A stretch of DNA of 64,000 nucleotides from Sweltsa coloradensis (taxonomy: Eukaryota > Arthropoda > Insecta > Plecoptera > Chloroperlidae). Below are positions 10,876 through 22,815 of this stretch, piece by piece. The stretch lies in NCBI GenBank assembly GCA_024449915.1, contig JAMZAV010001437.1, positions 98,563 to 162,562 on the forward strand, read 5' to 3'. The notes under the pieces were generated by a model. That model was not told where the DNA came from, did not search any database, and saw only the letters and a list, made by a program, of their open reading frames with translations. The translations under genes and the position numbers were made by a program. Numbering within the stretch: position 1 is the stretch's first letter; each line of letters begins with the position of its first letter.

Positions 10876-11994
10876 GTAAGTACCGTAACGTAACACTAAA
10901 CGTGACTCCTGACAGTACACACTAACCTAAATAAGTTGATAACGTACTACGAACATCATAGCTTCCTTGCGTCTTCCTTGCAACGCGGGCTCCCAAACTT
11001 CCGTATCCTAATTGGAACAGGAATCAGTGTGCCCCCTCTATTTCACAACTATTATGAACTAGCGCGGCGTAACTGTAACCAGCGGAAAACGCAAACCAAC
11101 GAAATATTATTAACAGATTAATGGATTTTGCGGTGCTTAGGGTTTGTCATGAAACAATAGTTTTTATCGTGCGTCCCGCCAGTACGGAATTGTGCCCCAT
11201 AAATCGTGATCAGTTATCCTAATTATTATATAAGTCTGGTACACGCTACACAGTACCATTTTACTGCGCCAACTCCTAAAAATGGAAAGATAGTTAAAAT
11301 TTAAAATATCTTACTAACCAGCAAATTGACAAACATTAAAAATATTTATTAACAATAAACGCGATGTTTATCAAAAAAAAGTTGCCCCAAACAAACCATA
11401 AGTGTCAGGATTAGATATAAGCCTAGCTTGGCATCAATAACTGGCTATGCTTAGGCCTAGCTAGCCTAACACAGCAATACTAAACGTTTTCGTGTAAGGC
11501 CAAGGCGTAGGCTAGATCTTGTTCACTCTAGTTCCCACACCCTCATAAGAAATTGTTAGCCTATTGTTATAAGGGAAGGGAATAGGACTTGCATGTTAAA
11601 TCATTTTTGGTTTAGTAGTAGGGCCTAGGCCTAATTTGTAAGAAATTGGTAGGTAAAGGCGGATCCACACAAAAACATTACACGTAAACATTAAGTTTTA
11701 ACAAATTAACACATAGGCCTAGTCGTAATGTTGGAATACGTAGGCCTACAGGCATTGACACAAATGCTAGTTGTAAGACATACTTTTTACTCTAAGTCAC
11801 TGTTTTAATGCGTAAGAAAGTTGAACGATTTTCAACTTAACGACAAAACCTTATGACTAGGCCTAAGTACAAAAAAAATTTAGTCAAACTAGCATCTAGG
11901 CCTACTATGAAAGACTTGACTACTACAGTCATCTACGCCTCGGTAGTAAATATATAGGCCAAAGTTGGCAGGATTTGGAGCATTATTTGCATAA
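10876..11994. other. STRAP intron 3, left part
   Basis: Noncoding. Unusually rich in TAGGCCTA and near variants (11453, 11627, 11713, 11743, 11859, 11897). No exon. Confidence 0.6.
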
Positions 11995-12399
11995 TTGAGT
12001 GAGCGTAGCGAGCGTCTCCACTTGACTCTTATGGCTCGAATGTTTTTTTTTCTGTTACTGCTTTGGTACAGGTCGCACCATTTCTCTGATCGACCTGAAA
12101 TTTGGCACACATGTAGGCCTACATACCACCTATGCGGGTTGCTGTATAGTTTTTGAACAAAATCCGAAAAAATAAATAAAAAGATAGGCCTATATAGTAT
12201 ATAAAAATGTTCCGATCGTTATGAAATTTTGCAGGGTCAACAAGTACAACATTCTCTCCTATTTTACAAATTTTCAGCTAAATCGGTCAAGACCTTAAAG
12301 ACTTATTGGTATGTAACATTATGGGAATGTCGTACTCGGGTCGTGTTGCACGTACCGGTGCTCGCTCAACAACGCAACGGGACTTTAGCGTTTTCCCAG
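11995..12399 (+). mobile_element. Helitron-like nonautonomous element, copy A
   Basis: Starts TTGAGTGAGCGTAGCGAGCG and ends with CTCGCTCAACAACGC, a short stem (ACGC...GCGT), then TTTTCCCAG. The start and the CTCGCTCAA near the end form subterminal inverted repeats. A terminal hairpin followed by CTAG (CCAG here) is the 3' signature of Helitron/Helentron elements. Directly followed by copy B. No protein coding. Contains the informative AGGCCT insertion at 12115-12120 that copy B lacks. Confidence 0.6.
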
Positions 12400-12427
12400 T
12401 TATAAACCTTGATTGGAAAAATTGTAA

Positions 12428-13378
12428 TTGAGCGAGCGTAGCGAGCGTCACTACTTGACTCTTATGGCTTGAATGTCTGTTTTTTTTCTTTCTGTTACTG
12501 CTTCGGTACAGGTCGCACCGTTTCTCTGATCGACCTGAAATTTTGCACACATGTACATACCACCTATGCGGGTTGCTGTACATAGTTTTTGAACAAAATC
12601 CGATCGTTGGTTATTAAAAAAAAAATTTAAAAATGTTCCGATCGTTATGAAATTTTGCAGGGTCAATAAGTACAACATTCTCTTCTATTTTACAAGTTTC
12701 AGCTAAATCGGTCAAGACCTCAGTGGCGTAGGAACTATTTTCTTAGTGGGGGGGGTCATACTCAAGTTGACTACGAGGTCGGGTGGGCAAACCGGGGACT
12801 GGGGCGAAGCCCCAGCCGCCGGAGGCTTTAACGCCGTAGGCGAGATTTTTTTCAAAAGGCGCCCTTGATAGGTGGCCTAAAACACGTTTTCAGGCGAATT
12901 TTAATTATGAATAAGGGTTACATTTTGAAGCTAATATTGCATTGAAAATTGATTACCTGACTAAAATCGGTCGACAGTCTGCTTGGGAGTGAAAACACTG
13001 CACACAAAATAATATGATGAATATTAGTCTAAAATCAGATGGCTAGTCTAGTTTCGCAAATCACGTCTTTACTGAATCTTTCTAAAAAATGTTAGCAAAA
13101 ACCTTCCTTTTTGTTTTGCAAGCCCGACTGTAATAAAAATCCTAAAAATCACCCAACAAGTTATAAGTTAGAAAATTACACCCTGCTACCCCACTGGGGG
13201 TCAAGCCAACAAGTGGGGGGGGAGTTTCCCCCCCATCCCCCCCCCCCGTTCCTACGCCCCTGCAAGACCTTAAAGACTTATTGGTACCTACGTAACATTA
13301 TGGAAATGTCGTACTTGGGTCGTGTTCCCCATACCGGTGCTCGCTTAACAACGCGACGGGACTTAAGCGTTTTCCTAG
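12428..13378 (+). mobile_element. Helitron-like nonautonomous element, copy B, interrupted
   Basis: Same family as copy A (TTGAGCGAGCGTAGCGAGCG start; ACGC...GCGT hairpin then TTTTCCTAG at 13370-13378). Its body is split by the hAT MITE at 12721-13262. Without that insertion it is close to copy A in length and sequence. Confidence 0.62.
12721..13262 (+). mobile_element. hAT MITE nested in Helitron-like copy B
   Basis: The left end CAGTGGCGTAGGAAC and right end GTTCCTACGCCCCTG are inverted repeats with one mismatch over 15 bases. It is flanked by a perfect eight-base target duplication CAAGACCT (12713-12720 and 13263-13270). The homologous copy A has a single CAAGACCT at 12288-12295, which is the pre-insertion site. 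Length 542 bp, no transposase, G/C homopolymers near the right end. Confidence 0.92.
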
Positions 13379-15370
13379 TAGTAATAATATCTATGGATAA
13401 CCTTCTAATCCTATAATTAAAGGAGTGATAAGAAGACAATCTGCATAGAACTTAGAAGACGAGTTGTACCGGTACCTTAACATATCTTGGCATAGGCCTA
13501 GATTCTTTGTGCTTAGGCCTACGTTTATATGTGTAGGCCCTACCGGCGTGCTTACACACTAGTCATTAAAACCCAATATTTACGTGTTATGTTTTTGTGT
13601 TGATCTGTCTTAAAGCATAGGCTAGGGCTCAATTAGTGGCGTATCCATGGGGGTCTCGGGATCTTGCCCCCCCCCCATCCTAAATCTCCACTTTGATTAT
13701 TGTATTCTGCAAATCATCTAGGCTTAGTTTATGCAAAATATTAAATATATCTGGTCTATTAATTAATTATCATTTCTTTTTCCGTTCACCCAAGCGCCTT
13801 AACTTCTTCTAAAACACATAAAATAGGGATGGGATAAAACATACTCTCAAAACTCAAAATTATGTTATTCAATATTGTTACCGGTTACACATTAATAACA
13901 ATGAATACCTTGCGTCGTTTGCGACATATTACCGGTACGGCGGTACCGAAATAAAATAATTATGTTTGAGAGCTCCTATATATCCGTAGAGCTACAGGGC
14001 AGTGCGCGGCATGGATATTGGATACCAACATAGGCCTACTGGCAAGGGAAAAGCAAGTTACGAGGTTTTCACTTACAGTACATGCCAAGCTAGTTCTACT
14101 TTTATTTTTTTTTAATGCCCACACACAACTAATTTGATTAGTTTCATTAGAAAACAAGGTTTTTCCATGTTCCTATGCTAGTAATGAATGTTTTGTTGAT
14201 AGAGGGCACCGGCAAAGAGGTTGGTCAAAGTGACTCAAACACACCTAGGGGCGTATTTTAACTGGGATGCACAACGTAATACAAATTATGAGTAGTCTGA
14301 TAAACAAATATTGATGCATTATCGATCGATAATATATTAATATTGAATTATAAAGACGGTAAAAATGGTGCCACTTAGATCGGCTGACAGGCGTGAATCC
14401 GCGTGATCAAGATAGAAAGTGTAAAAAACTCAACATAAGATTTTTCGATCAGAAAAAGTCTAAAATCTTCTAGGCCTACCATTCTGCCTCGGTTCTGCTG
14501 CAGAGAGCTATGTTTTTAACATGCATTGAGGTTAGAGCTACCAAACGTCCAGAAAATCCTGGACATGTCCTCTGTTTTTTAACTTGAAAATAAATATGTC
14601 CTACAGGAATTTTGCAGTGGCACGTCTGGAATTTAGAAAAAATGTGGAAATTTTATAAAATGCCTTTGTAAACTTCATTTTTAGTAATTAATTAAAGTAA
14701 GAGATCAAACATCAATAAATCTGATGTGTTTTAACTTTTAAGCATAAGTCTCCAAATAATCTAAGCTCCAAAAAGTAAAAACGTTTCACCTCCGCCGACT
14801 GGTGCTTTACCCCAGACCCCTTTCGTACAACACGCCTGCTCACTTCATTGTCCTCCATTCAATTTCTGTAGACCTCTTTTATGTACAGATAACTGCACGA
14901 GCATCACATGCATTCATGTCAACTTAAATGGATGTACCGGTACAAAGACTAGACAGGCTAGGTTAGGCTAGAAAACCTTTGTAGATAGGCCTATGCATAA
15001 CAATAGTCTCAGTTAAGAGATTTCAAAGGTTCTCTAAAAATTTCAGGAGTAGCCTAGACCTTGGCACTGTAGGCTATGTTTGTCTGATAGAGAGCGATGG
15101 AACGGGGGAAAAATAAGTTAGCTTTTTTCTATTTGTCAAAGTAAAGTTTTGCCCAAAATGTTTGTCCAATTCTGTGTGATGTGCTCTGGACCCTGCAGGG
15201 TGATTTTTTAAGAGCCCTGATACATTTAAATTAAATTGTGTTGTGTTTAACTTAGTGAGTGGCGTTACATATCACATTTAATGCGGACCTTACAGAATTG
15301 CGCTGCTGGACATCATAGACTGCCAACCTAATAAACATCAAAACCTCCTATCTGACTTGTAACTGGTGAG
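13379..15370. other. STRAP intron 3, middle part
   Basis: No gene. A CAGTGGCG-like hAT end fragment (AGTGGCGTATCCATGGGGG) is visible near 13636-13655 without a partner end. TAGGCCTA motifs at about 13495, 13514, 14031, 14470 and 14985. Confidence 0.5.
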
Positions 15371-16027
15371 CTTTTTATTTAAGGGAAATGGATCGCATTT
15401 TTCTATTTTCTCTTTTATGCAACTGAGACAAAATTAGCAAATGGCTTTGAAACCTGGTTATATTAGAATATCAAAATTATTTTTTTTTTTCAAAAAAGTT
15501 TGATCGGGTACACGGCAAATATTGCTGCTTCAAAATAATTTCAAACTTCAATCCCTAGCACACCATTTGAAGTAGTAACTTGTGTTTTTGTGACATTGAT
15601 TTTCAACTAGTTTTCAAGAGGTTGACTGAGAGAAAAAAGATTTTAAAAAAATTGTCTTTCCTGTAAAAATTTTTGTTTAGTGGTACAAATCGGTACTAAA
15701 CTACAAAATTTGCAAGAAAGACAATTGTAAAAAAACTCTTTTCTCTCAGTCAACCTCTAGAAAACCAGTTGAAAATTAATGTCACAAAAACACAAGTTTT
15801 GTAGGCCTAATTGAATTTTTTGAATATTTTAATTGAAGTTGGTAATTATTTTAAATACGCCTATGCAATATTTGACGTGTGCCCGATCAAAAAAAATTTA
15901 AACAAATTTTGATATTCTAATGTAGGCCTAGGGCCTTTCCAGGTTTCAAAGCCATTTACTATATTTTGTCTTAGTTGCATAGGCCTATTTGAGAAAATAG
16001 AAAAACGCGTTCGATTCCCCTTAAAAG
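15371..16027. mobile_element. Foldback element: roughly 310 bp inverted arms
   Basis: The two halves are reverse complements with indels, centred near 15690. Examples are AAGGGAAATGGATCGCATTT (15381) against the CGCGTTCGATTCCCCTT end (16006-16022), GGCTTTGAAACCTGG against CCAGGTTTCAAAGCC, and GTTGACTGAGAGAAAA against TTTTCTCTCAGTCAAC. No coding. A transcript would form a long hairpin. The right arm has TAGGCCTA insertions at 15924 and 15981 that the left arm lacks. Confidence 0.85.
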
Positions 16028-17575
16028 ATCTTATTCTAGTTCCAGCAAGGAAGAGGCAGTCTAGTGGTATTTCAATGTTTCTACTCGACATGAATCTAGA
16101 GTACACCTGGAAGGCCAGACAGACGTTGCCATAAAGTGCACAGCCTAGGTCTACATTGTTTCCTAACCGACCTTGCAGCAAACAGGAAATGATCAATTGA
16201 TCATTGACATTTACCTGGGTCACACATCTCATACGACGCCTTCTGACAATTGAAAGGCATTTCCAAGGTTCATCGGTTCACTTCATGGCCACGACTGTAG
16301 GCACTCTTCTTATTGCTCTTGATGCGACCTTGGACTGACGTTGAGGCTGGCAGCTTGCTTCAGATCTCTCAGTCGGTGTGTCGGGTGTATGTTTACACAA
16401 CTCCAGCAGAATCAATAGATGTCGCATTGCTCCTATCTTAGAGGCTGCTTCCTGGCTTTAAACAGTCTAGCTGATGGACTTGTACGACTGACTTGTAATC
16501 TAATGACCTTGGATACAATTTTTAAACTTAAACACAAATTAGGGGGTGTGGTCACATTAACTTAATTTACGTAGGCCTATTTGACACTAATTTTAGTATT
16601 TTGTACCTTATGTACCTTAAGTGTGGGAGCATGTGGCAAGAGTAAAGCTGAGGGAGGAAAGAAGAGAGTGGAGTAAATTGGTGGAGAGAAAGGAGGAAGA
16701 TGATGAGGAAGAAATATTGAGTAAGAAATATTGAGTCTGGCAAGCTTAGTATCTACAGTTTCATGGCCTAGATAATGGTGGAAAACCCACCACTCAACCC
16801 AACATAGTTGGAACTGAGTCAAGATTATTATTATTAATTTGGGATTTGGTAAATAATCCATCCACATATCCAGTTTACCAAAAATACTTGATTGTGCCTG
16901 TGTGTGTTTGTGACAAACCAATCATTGAACATTAAGTAGAAAGAGCTTGTTCTCATTCGAGGTTTTTCTATGTGCTTTGTATTGTTAAAGTTTTATTTAT
17001 TTATAAAATTGATATAGGCCTAGGCCTAGTCGGAAATACAACTATAGGCCTAGGCATAGTAACCTACGGATGCTTGCGGAAACCAATCTAACCAATTTAA
17101 CCCATTGCATCTGATCACGTAAATAGGTTGTAGCTAGATTTCCGTGTAGGTAGTTTACAAACAATGATTTGTGCTACATCTTGGAAAATTAAGCGAGAGT
17201 TGAGGTCTACATCTCAAAATGATGAATAAATGAATATAAGAACTAAACAAGACTAGGCTATCTTTTCCAAGTTGTGTTTTGAAAATATTTTAATAACCCC
17301 GCTCTGGTGTGAGATCCAATTTGCCTTATCCTTTGTTTACATGGATCACTGATCCAATTGTTTGCTCGGACGGATCTGTTCGTTTCCAAACGTAGGTGTT
17401 GTGTTTCCGTAACCATATGGACGATTGGATTACTGGGATTGAGGTTTCCATAATCAGTTAATCACATTAGTGTTTAAATTATAGATATTGTGCTTGGTTA
17501 CTTATTATCTGAATTAAGCAAATCTATTGTGAAGGTTAAACACAATTGAATTGAACAATTCAATTGAATTTGATA
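16028..17575. other. STRAP intron 3, continued
   Basis: No gene or clear repeat. TAGGCCTA is tandem at 17012-17030. The open frame on the minus strand near 16577-16921 is low-complexity purine-rich DNA and is not supported as a gene. Confidence 0.5.
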
Positions 17576-17580
17576 GTAAT

Positions 17581-18296
17581 CAGGGTTCCCACCGACCTGG
17601 AAAACCTGGAAAAGTCATGGAATTGAAAATGTGGGAATTTATTAAATCTAGGCTAATTCGGTTTTTAAGGCCTACTCAAAAAACATATATTTTCACCGAA
17701 TTTATGAAAACGTTTTCCCGACTCCGAACTCAGAAAAATAAAAAATCAATCATTTGTTTTCGTTTGCTAAATACCTTTAGGAATCAGCGTTTTAAGGTGA
17801 ATCTAGCGGATATTTAGGAAAACGTCCACAACACAATAACACAAAAATTACATTATTTTGGTATTGCATTCAACCCACAACTTTTTTCTAAAACGCACCA
17901 AACGCACTCAAAAAACCTGATTTTCAAAATTTTTGTTTGCGGCGCTATTGTTGGGGGGAGGCCCCCCAAACCCCCCGTACTTGGTCCCTATATAATACCC
18001 ACGGGATATTATATAGCCCACCCGGGATGAAAAACCTGAATTCAACACTGAGCCTATGTAGGCCTATGTGTGTATCTGTTAAGGGATCCCCCATAGAAAT
18101 TTTGCGGGCAGGCCCATGAAACGAAGTTCCGCCCTGATGAAGTACGGGGAAATAAACTTTAGAGCGTATCGAGGGGGTGCTGCGTTCCCGGCAAGCTATT
18201 TTTGGGCGTGTATCACACCTGGAATTAAGCAAAACTAGACCTGGAAAAACTGGAAAAGTCAGGGAAATTGATTCTAAAAAATAAGTGGGAACCCTG
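17581..18296. mobile_element. hAT-like nonautonomous element with five-base target duplication GTAAT
   Basis: Starts CAGGGTTCCCAC, ends GTGGGAACCCTG, a perfect 12-base inverted repeat. Flanked by GTAAT at 17576-17580 and 18297-18301. Both ends carry the same directly oriented subterminal block (CCTGGAAAAC, GGAAAAGTCA). The interior has a G/C hairpin (GGGGGGAGGCCCCCC) near 17955. 716 bp, no transposase. Confidence 0.85.
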
Positions 18297-18313
18297 GTAA
18301 TGCAAGTAGGCCT

Positions 18314-18393
18314 ATAGATATGGATAGTAGTAAAATATATCTGGACCAGCTTTATAGATATGGATAGTAGTAAAACATATCTGGACCACCTTT
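18314..18393 (+). repeat. Two-copy 40 bp tandem duplication
   Basis: Unit ATAGATATGGATAGTAGTAA... at 18314-18353 repeats at 18354-18393 with two differences. Recent local duplication, no function inferred. Confidence 0.9.
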
Positions 18394-19448
18394 GAAGCAA
18401 TTTGTCTTAACTCCATTACCTACTATATTATACCGGTATACATTAACAAGGTCATGAACACAACCGGTTATTTTGATTCACTAAGTAGTTACTTCAATAG
18501 CATTTAAGATACTTGAATGGTTAAACCCAAGTAATTGAAATAGGCCCTACCTTCAGTGTAGGGCCTACTGTATTCAACAATCGGCACAAGCACAAAAGCA
18601 CAATCATACACTGATGCACTATTTTCTATTTTTTGCCACCATTCTTTGCATTTTTAATAGCTGAGTTGGTCAACTTTGTTAATATTTAGAACTTACGTTA
18701 TGCCTAGGATACGATTTTTAGCGTTTTAGTTTTTGATGCAATGGTGAACAAATATTTTGGTATAATGCTACAAAATGCTAATTTTACTAAAATATGTTTT
18801 CCATACCCTTGGAGAACTATTTGGCAATGTATTCTAACATTTTTAGTGGACATATTGATTTGAAATGTTCCTATAATCCTTAGAAGTCAAGAACACCCTC
18901 ATTAGGGTTTAGTGGAAAGGACAAAATAAATGCTACAAAATGCTAATTTTGACAAATTAATGCTAAATAATCTAAATTTAATGTCCAAAAAACGTATCTC
19001 TAGTTATGCCTTTTGGTCTGATGGAGGCCGACTGCACATAACAAATGAATAATTAAATGTCCTCTTGCCGTGGAAGGGGGGTGGGGTGGGGGGGGGAAGA
19101 GAGATAGTATTTGTTAGGGCTGTTCTTTTGAGCTTAAAGGCGTGTTAATTTTTTTGTTTTACAAATTTTATACTAAACAAACAATCAACTCTGAATTCAA
19201 TTGGGATACAATAAACGCTCACCATTCAGTACACTAAGGAAAACAAACGGATCAACTTGGGAAAAAAGTAGTAATACAACGTTTGACATCTCAAAAAGGT
19301 AGTGGACCGCATAATAAGCACTAGGTCCAAAACGTACATCCAAGAAAAATCATTAGCTATAGCAACTTACAAGAGCAAATGTGTTGATAATATTTAAGTG
19401 TGCATGTATGCACGAGTATTTGCTAGACGTCTTTGTTGTATGTTGCAG
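18394..19448. other. STRAP intron 3, right end
   Basis: No gene. A G-rich tract lies at about 19075-19100. Ends with the pyrimidine stretch and AG that open exon 4. Confidence 0.6.
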
Positions 19449-19573
19449 GTCCGCAGGTTTTCTCCGGACACACTTCGGGTATACGACAGGTGATCTTCAT
19501 CCGGAATGATTCTCACGTCGTGTCCTGCGCCGATGATAAAACGCTGCGAGTCTGGGACCGAGCGTCAGGTCAA
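19449..19573 (+). CDS. STRAP: STRAP, exon 4
   Basis: Opens after GTTGCAG (19442-19448), completing a Ser codon from exon 3 phase 1. It reads PQVFSGHTSGIRQVIF, VVSCADDKTLRVWDRASGQ, a full WD repeat with the GH and WD dipeptides, and ends in phase 0 before GTGAGT at 19574. Intact. The mid-protein position matches the family's ISGHTSGIKK...DDKTVRLWD blade. Confidence 0.95.
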
Positions 19574-19608
19574 GTGAGTACCGATATACACCTAGTGTAG
19601 AGGGTACT

Positions 19609-19961
19609 CAGGGTGTCTACAAGACTGGAAATGTCTGGAAATGTAATAAGTTTGGAAAAGTCAGGGATTTTTTTCTGGAATTTTACTAAAATGTAAAAAA
19701 ATAAACAATATTTTAGTAATTTCAATACCTTTTTTGTTGCTGAAAGTAGAAAATCTCAATTTTAAAAAAACAATTCTTAAATAATTTTGCATTGTCTGGT
19801 GTTTAAAATTCTTGCCAAAATCTACATTGAATTTATAAACAATTTTTCCTTATTATAATGTGTGGGAAAGCCAAATTTGGAGCCAGGAAAAATATAATTT
19901 TCCATCTGGAAAACCTGAAAAAGTCAAGGAATTTTGTAATGAAAAATTTGTAGACACCTTG
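19609..19961. mobile_element. hAT-like nonautonomous element with five-base target duplication GTACT
   Basis: Starts CAGGGTGTCTACA, ends TGTAGACACCTTG (inverted repeat, one mismatch). Flanked by GTACT at 19604-19608 and 19962-19966. Carries the same subterminal GGAAAACCTG/AAAAGTCA block as the element at 17581. It lies only 35 bases inside STRAP intron 4. Confidence 0.88.
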
Positions 19962-20710
19962 GTACTGGTGTGGGTGCACACCTAGAGCTCAAAGAGCATC
20001 GAGATAACATGTTATAGAACCAGTCATTCTTTTTATTAGGTTGGCCTACTAAATATTTCATTGTTTTGTTCAGTGGTTGAGAGGGAGAGGGGAGCGCATA
20101 AGTGCAATATGCAACCGTGCATAAGGTCTTTATCATCAGATATCAATAAATAATAATTAATAAGATGTAAAATTTTAAATTACATTTGAATTCTTTAATG
20201 TCAGCACTAAATATAGACAAAATCAATGGACCATAGCAACTGAATATAGTCTGGTAGAATCATGAAATATTGTTTAGAATTTGAGACAAGTTATACATTT
20301 ATAACTTCATTTTTTCATTCTCATTTTTTAAATTTTCATACCTAACAATTACTTTTAGTTTTATTTCTAAAATACATCTGGTTACTTTTTTGAGTTAATT
20401 TGTTACTTTGTAATTTGTTTGCTACATTTCTTCAAGTGAGTGTACTTTTGTAATCCCTGTTATACTGTACCTACCTGTTTTAATCAGATGACAACCAATG
20501 CCAATTTGTTAAAACTGATGATTTAGTGCAAAACGAAAACGTGAATTAAAGTAGGCCTAGTACCCTAACATTTAAACTAACTTTTATTTAAAGTTACCTT
20601 TGAGCAGACTTAACTTTTTTAACTTTTAATCTGGTACTTGTGTGGGGTAATTGGTAATTAATTAGCTCAAATTATGATGTTATAATTATTTATAACTGTA
20701 TATGTTTCAG
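19962..20710. other. STRAP intron 4, remainder
   Basis: AT-rich, no repeat structure recognised; ends in a T-rich tract and TTTCAG at 20705-20710. Confidence 0.6.
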
Positions 20711-20823
20711 GAGGTGCAGAAAGTGGAGTTTGGTGCAGTGCCGAGCAGTATGGAGCTTTCACGAGACGAATCAACCCTGACGGTTGCCCACGGCAACGCC
20801 GTCAGCTTCTGGGACGCAACTAC
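20711..20823 (+). CDS. STRAP: STRAP, exon 5
   Basis: Begins EVQKVEFGAVPSSMELS and ends VAHGNAVSFWDATT, split in phase 2 before GTGAGT at 20824. Corresponds to the family's EVKSLxFxxxVSSMEY...ITYGxxIAFx blade, the most variable repeat of STRAP. Intact and in phase with exons 4 and 6. Confidence 0.93.
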
Positions 20824-21729
20824 GTGAGTAGACTTAGTGCGGCTATCTGACAAGACAGTTGCTAGGGTGACGTAGATTTGATGTGGGGCATGGAGAAAAA
20901 TATTATGATTATGAGATCAGAGTGAACATCAGAACTTTTCTAGTAGGATTTTTACTACAGAGTGTTTTAGTTTTTAAAATATAAATAAAGTAATTGATTT
21001 TTAGGCCTAAAGAGGAATAGGCCTTTTTATGTTTAAGATAACATGAATGCATTGATATTCAGTAAGGGATTTCTGAACCTGATTGTCAAGTTACCCTGAT
21101 CTGTTTTCAGGAAAGATTTGGTTCTTCTTTCAGATCTGTTTTATACGAGTAAATGGCTAATTTCTAGGGATGTAAAACAATATGAAAATTGATATCGATA
21201 ATCGCGCCGAAATGAGAATAATATAGCAATAATATCATGCCCCAAAAAAATCACACCAATACGGTGCATTTGTATTCATATCACGATATATCGGCATAAC
21301 ACTCACTTTCTCGCAATTTTGTGTCAATTTTGTAATTGTGCGCCATCTCAAGCTGGTCGGCGGATTGCCGCACTACGACGGCCCTCGATGCCCGTTCCCA
21401 CGAAACCTGCCTGATGGCCGAGAAAACGGCAAAGCGAAAGAGAGACGCGTTTCTAGCGGCTAGATGCTGGTTATCCTCGATCCCATCGGCGCCAGTTCGC
21501 GGTGAGGGAAAGGGGGCAGAGTGTGGTACCGTCAAAGATAGTATGCACGAGAGGTGATAAACCGTCTGTTTTGAGACGACGCTGGGAATTTCATGAAATT
21601 CAGAATTCAGGAGAAAAACGTAGTTGTAGCAGCGTCGATTAGTCATATAAACGTGTATACGCTACTGAATTAATGATTATCGCGAAACACTTGCAAAAAT
21701 TTTATATCGAATTGATACATAATTTACTT
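20824..21729. other. STRAP intron 5, left part
   Basis: Contains TAGGGATGTAAAACAATATG near 21169, which resembles a hAT left end followed by a GATATCGATA stretch, but no partner end was identified. Open frames of about 120 codons on the minus strand and 73 codons on the plus strand (21281-21646) overlap each other and have no recognisable domain. Confidence 0.4.
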
Positions 21730-22815
21730 GAAAATGGCCCTGCATGCATTTATTATTTATGTGGTAATGTTAGTTCCAACGGCGAGCGCAGTGGGACACA
21801 CAAATTTTGACCAAAAGACAACACTCCTAAAAACGGAGCACTGTCCGGACCTGCTTCACCATCCTCGACAAAAGCTTGCCAGCTTAGATGTCAATAGCCT
21901 TCCAAACTCAACCATCACAATTGACTTCAATCTTCAAGTGGAAGGTATGGGCAAGAAGGAGGAAAAAAGCCAGCCCGAGTTGAAAGTGCTTACTGAAGCG
22001 CATCTGAAGAAGCACTACCCAATATCCGAATGGGTGGCTCTCGAGACAGCTCGGGGAGGAATACTGGCTTAGGCTTCCACTGCATCTTCTTTGAAGAGGC
22101 GCACCCGATGGCACCAGGCTCGAGCATTTTTGATGCAGAAATAAATACCATCTCCAGAGCAGCAGAGAAAATCACAGAAACACCAACCTTACCACTCAAA
22201 AAGGCAAAATTTGTGATTATCTCTGACAGCAAGGCCGCCATCAAGAAGATCTGTCAGATGGAAAAATGTGAAGAAGCCTCCCTGTCCTTTAAAAAGAGTT
22301 TAATCATAAATGTGATGCCGTGCTTAAAATTCAGTGGGTGCCCAGCCACTGCAACATCCTGGGTAACGAGAAGGCCGACGCGCTAGCCAAGTTGGGATAG
22401 AAGAAGTCTGCCCCTGACACGGCGAGTATCTCCTACATCTCTGCCAAAAACCTTGCCAAGGAGGGCCTCAAGACATCCTATGGAAGACTTCAAGAGGCCA
22501 AGATGTATCACAAACCATGGCGGGACGAGGTCCTCAAAGGGCCAGACAAATCCTGGACAAGAAAGTTGGCAACATCGCAGTTCCGGCTGGCCACAGGACA
22601 TGACGTCCTGCAGCACCACCTGAGTCGATTTCAAATCACAAAGGAACCAGCAACTTGCAAACTATGTACATAGGGTTTTCAGGACAGAGTGCACCTCCTC
22701 AGCTGCGCCGCACTTAAGACATTGACGCCCTGCCAAATAACCTGAGTGGGCCAGAGAAGGAAGCACATATTTACTGGATAGCCAGGAAGAAAAACAATTG
22801 AAAAATCAAGTAGCC
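21730..22815 (+). mobile_element. 3' fragment of an I-superfamily-type LINE (RNase H and Zn-knuckle region)
   Basis: A broken reading frame with RNase H features: a GSRDSSGRNTGLGFH start, SSIFDAEI (catalytic Glu strand), VIISDSKAAIKKI (catalytic Asp), then in another frame WVPSHCNILGNEKADALAKLG (His/Asn/Asp motif). Downstream are a tail segment (TRKLATSQFRLATGH) and a CKLC...H....C knuckle, as in the C-termini of I-clade non-LTR polyproteins. Upstream residues (LKVLTEAHLKKHYP) fit the linker before RNase H. At least three frame changes or stops, no reverse transcriptase core. A dead fragment inside STRAP intron 5. Confidence 0.75.

Noticed and set aside
17012..17050. Telomere-like repeat seed (TAGGCC)n
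   Set aside because: Only two or three tandem hexamers at any site, and the motif is palindromic; better explained by repeated TA-GGCC-TA insertion.
18128..18160. Hammerhead ribozyme (CTGATGA...GAAA)
   Set aside because: Core-like bases occur (also near 24685), but no stem II or matching cleavage-site strand can be drawn.
21281..21646. 121-codon minus-strand frame
   Set aside because: Overlaps an equally long plus-strand frame, no recognisable motif, probably inside a transposon-derived stretch.
22030..22386. RNase H-like frame as a host gene
   Set aside because: Frame changes and stops, plus the LINE-style linker and Zn knuckle around it, make it a retrotransposon fragment.
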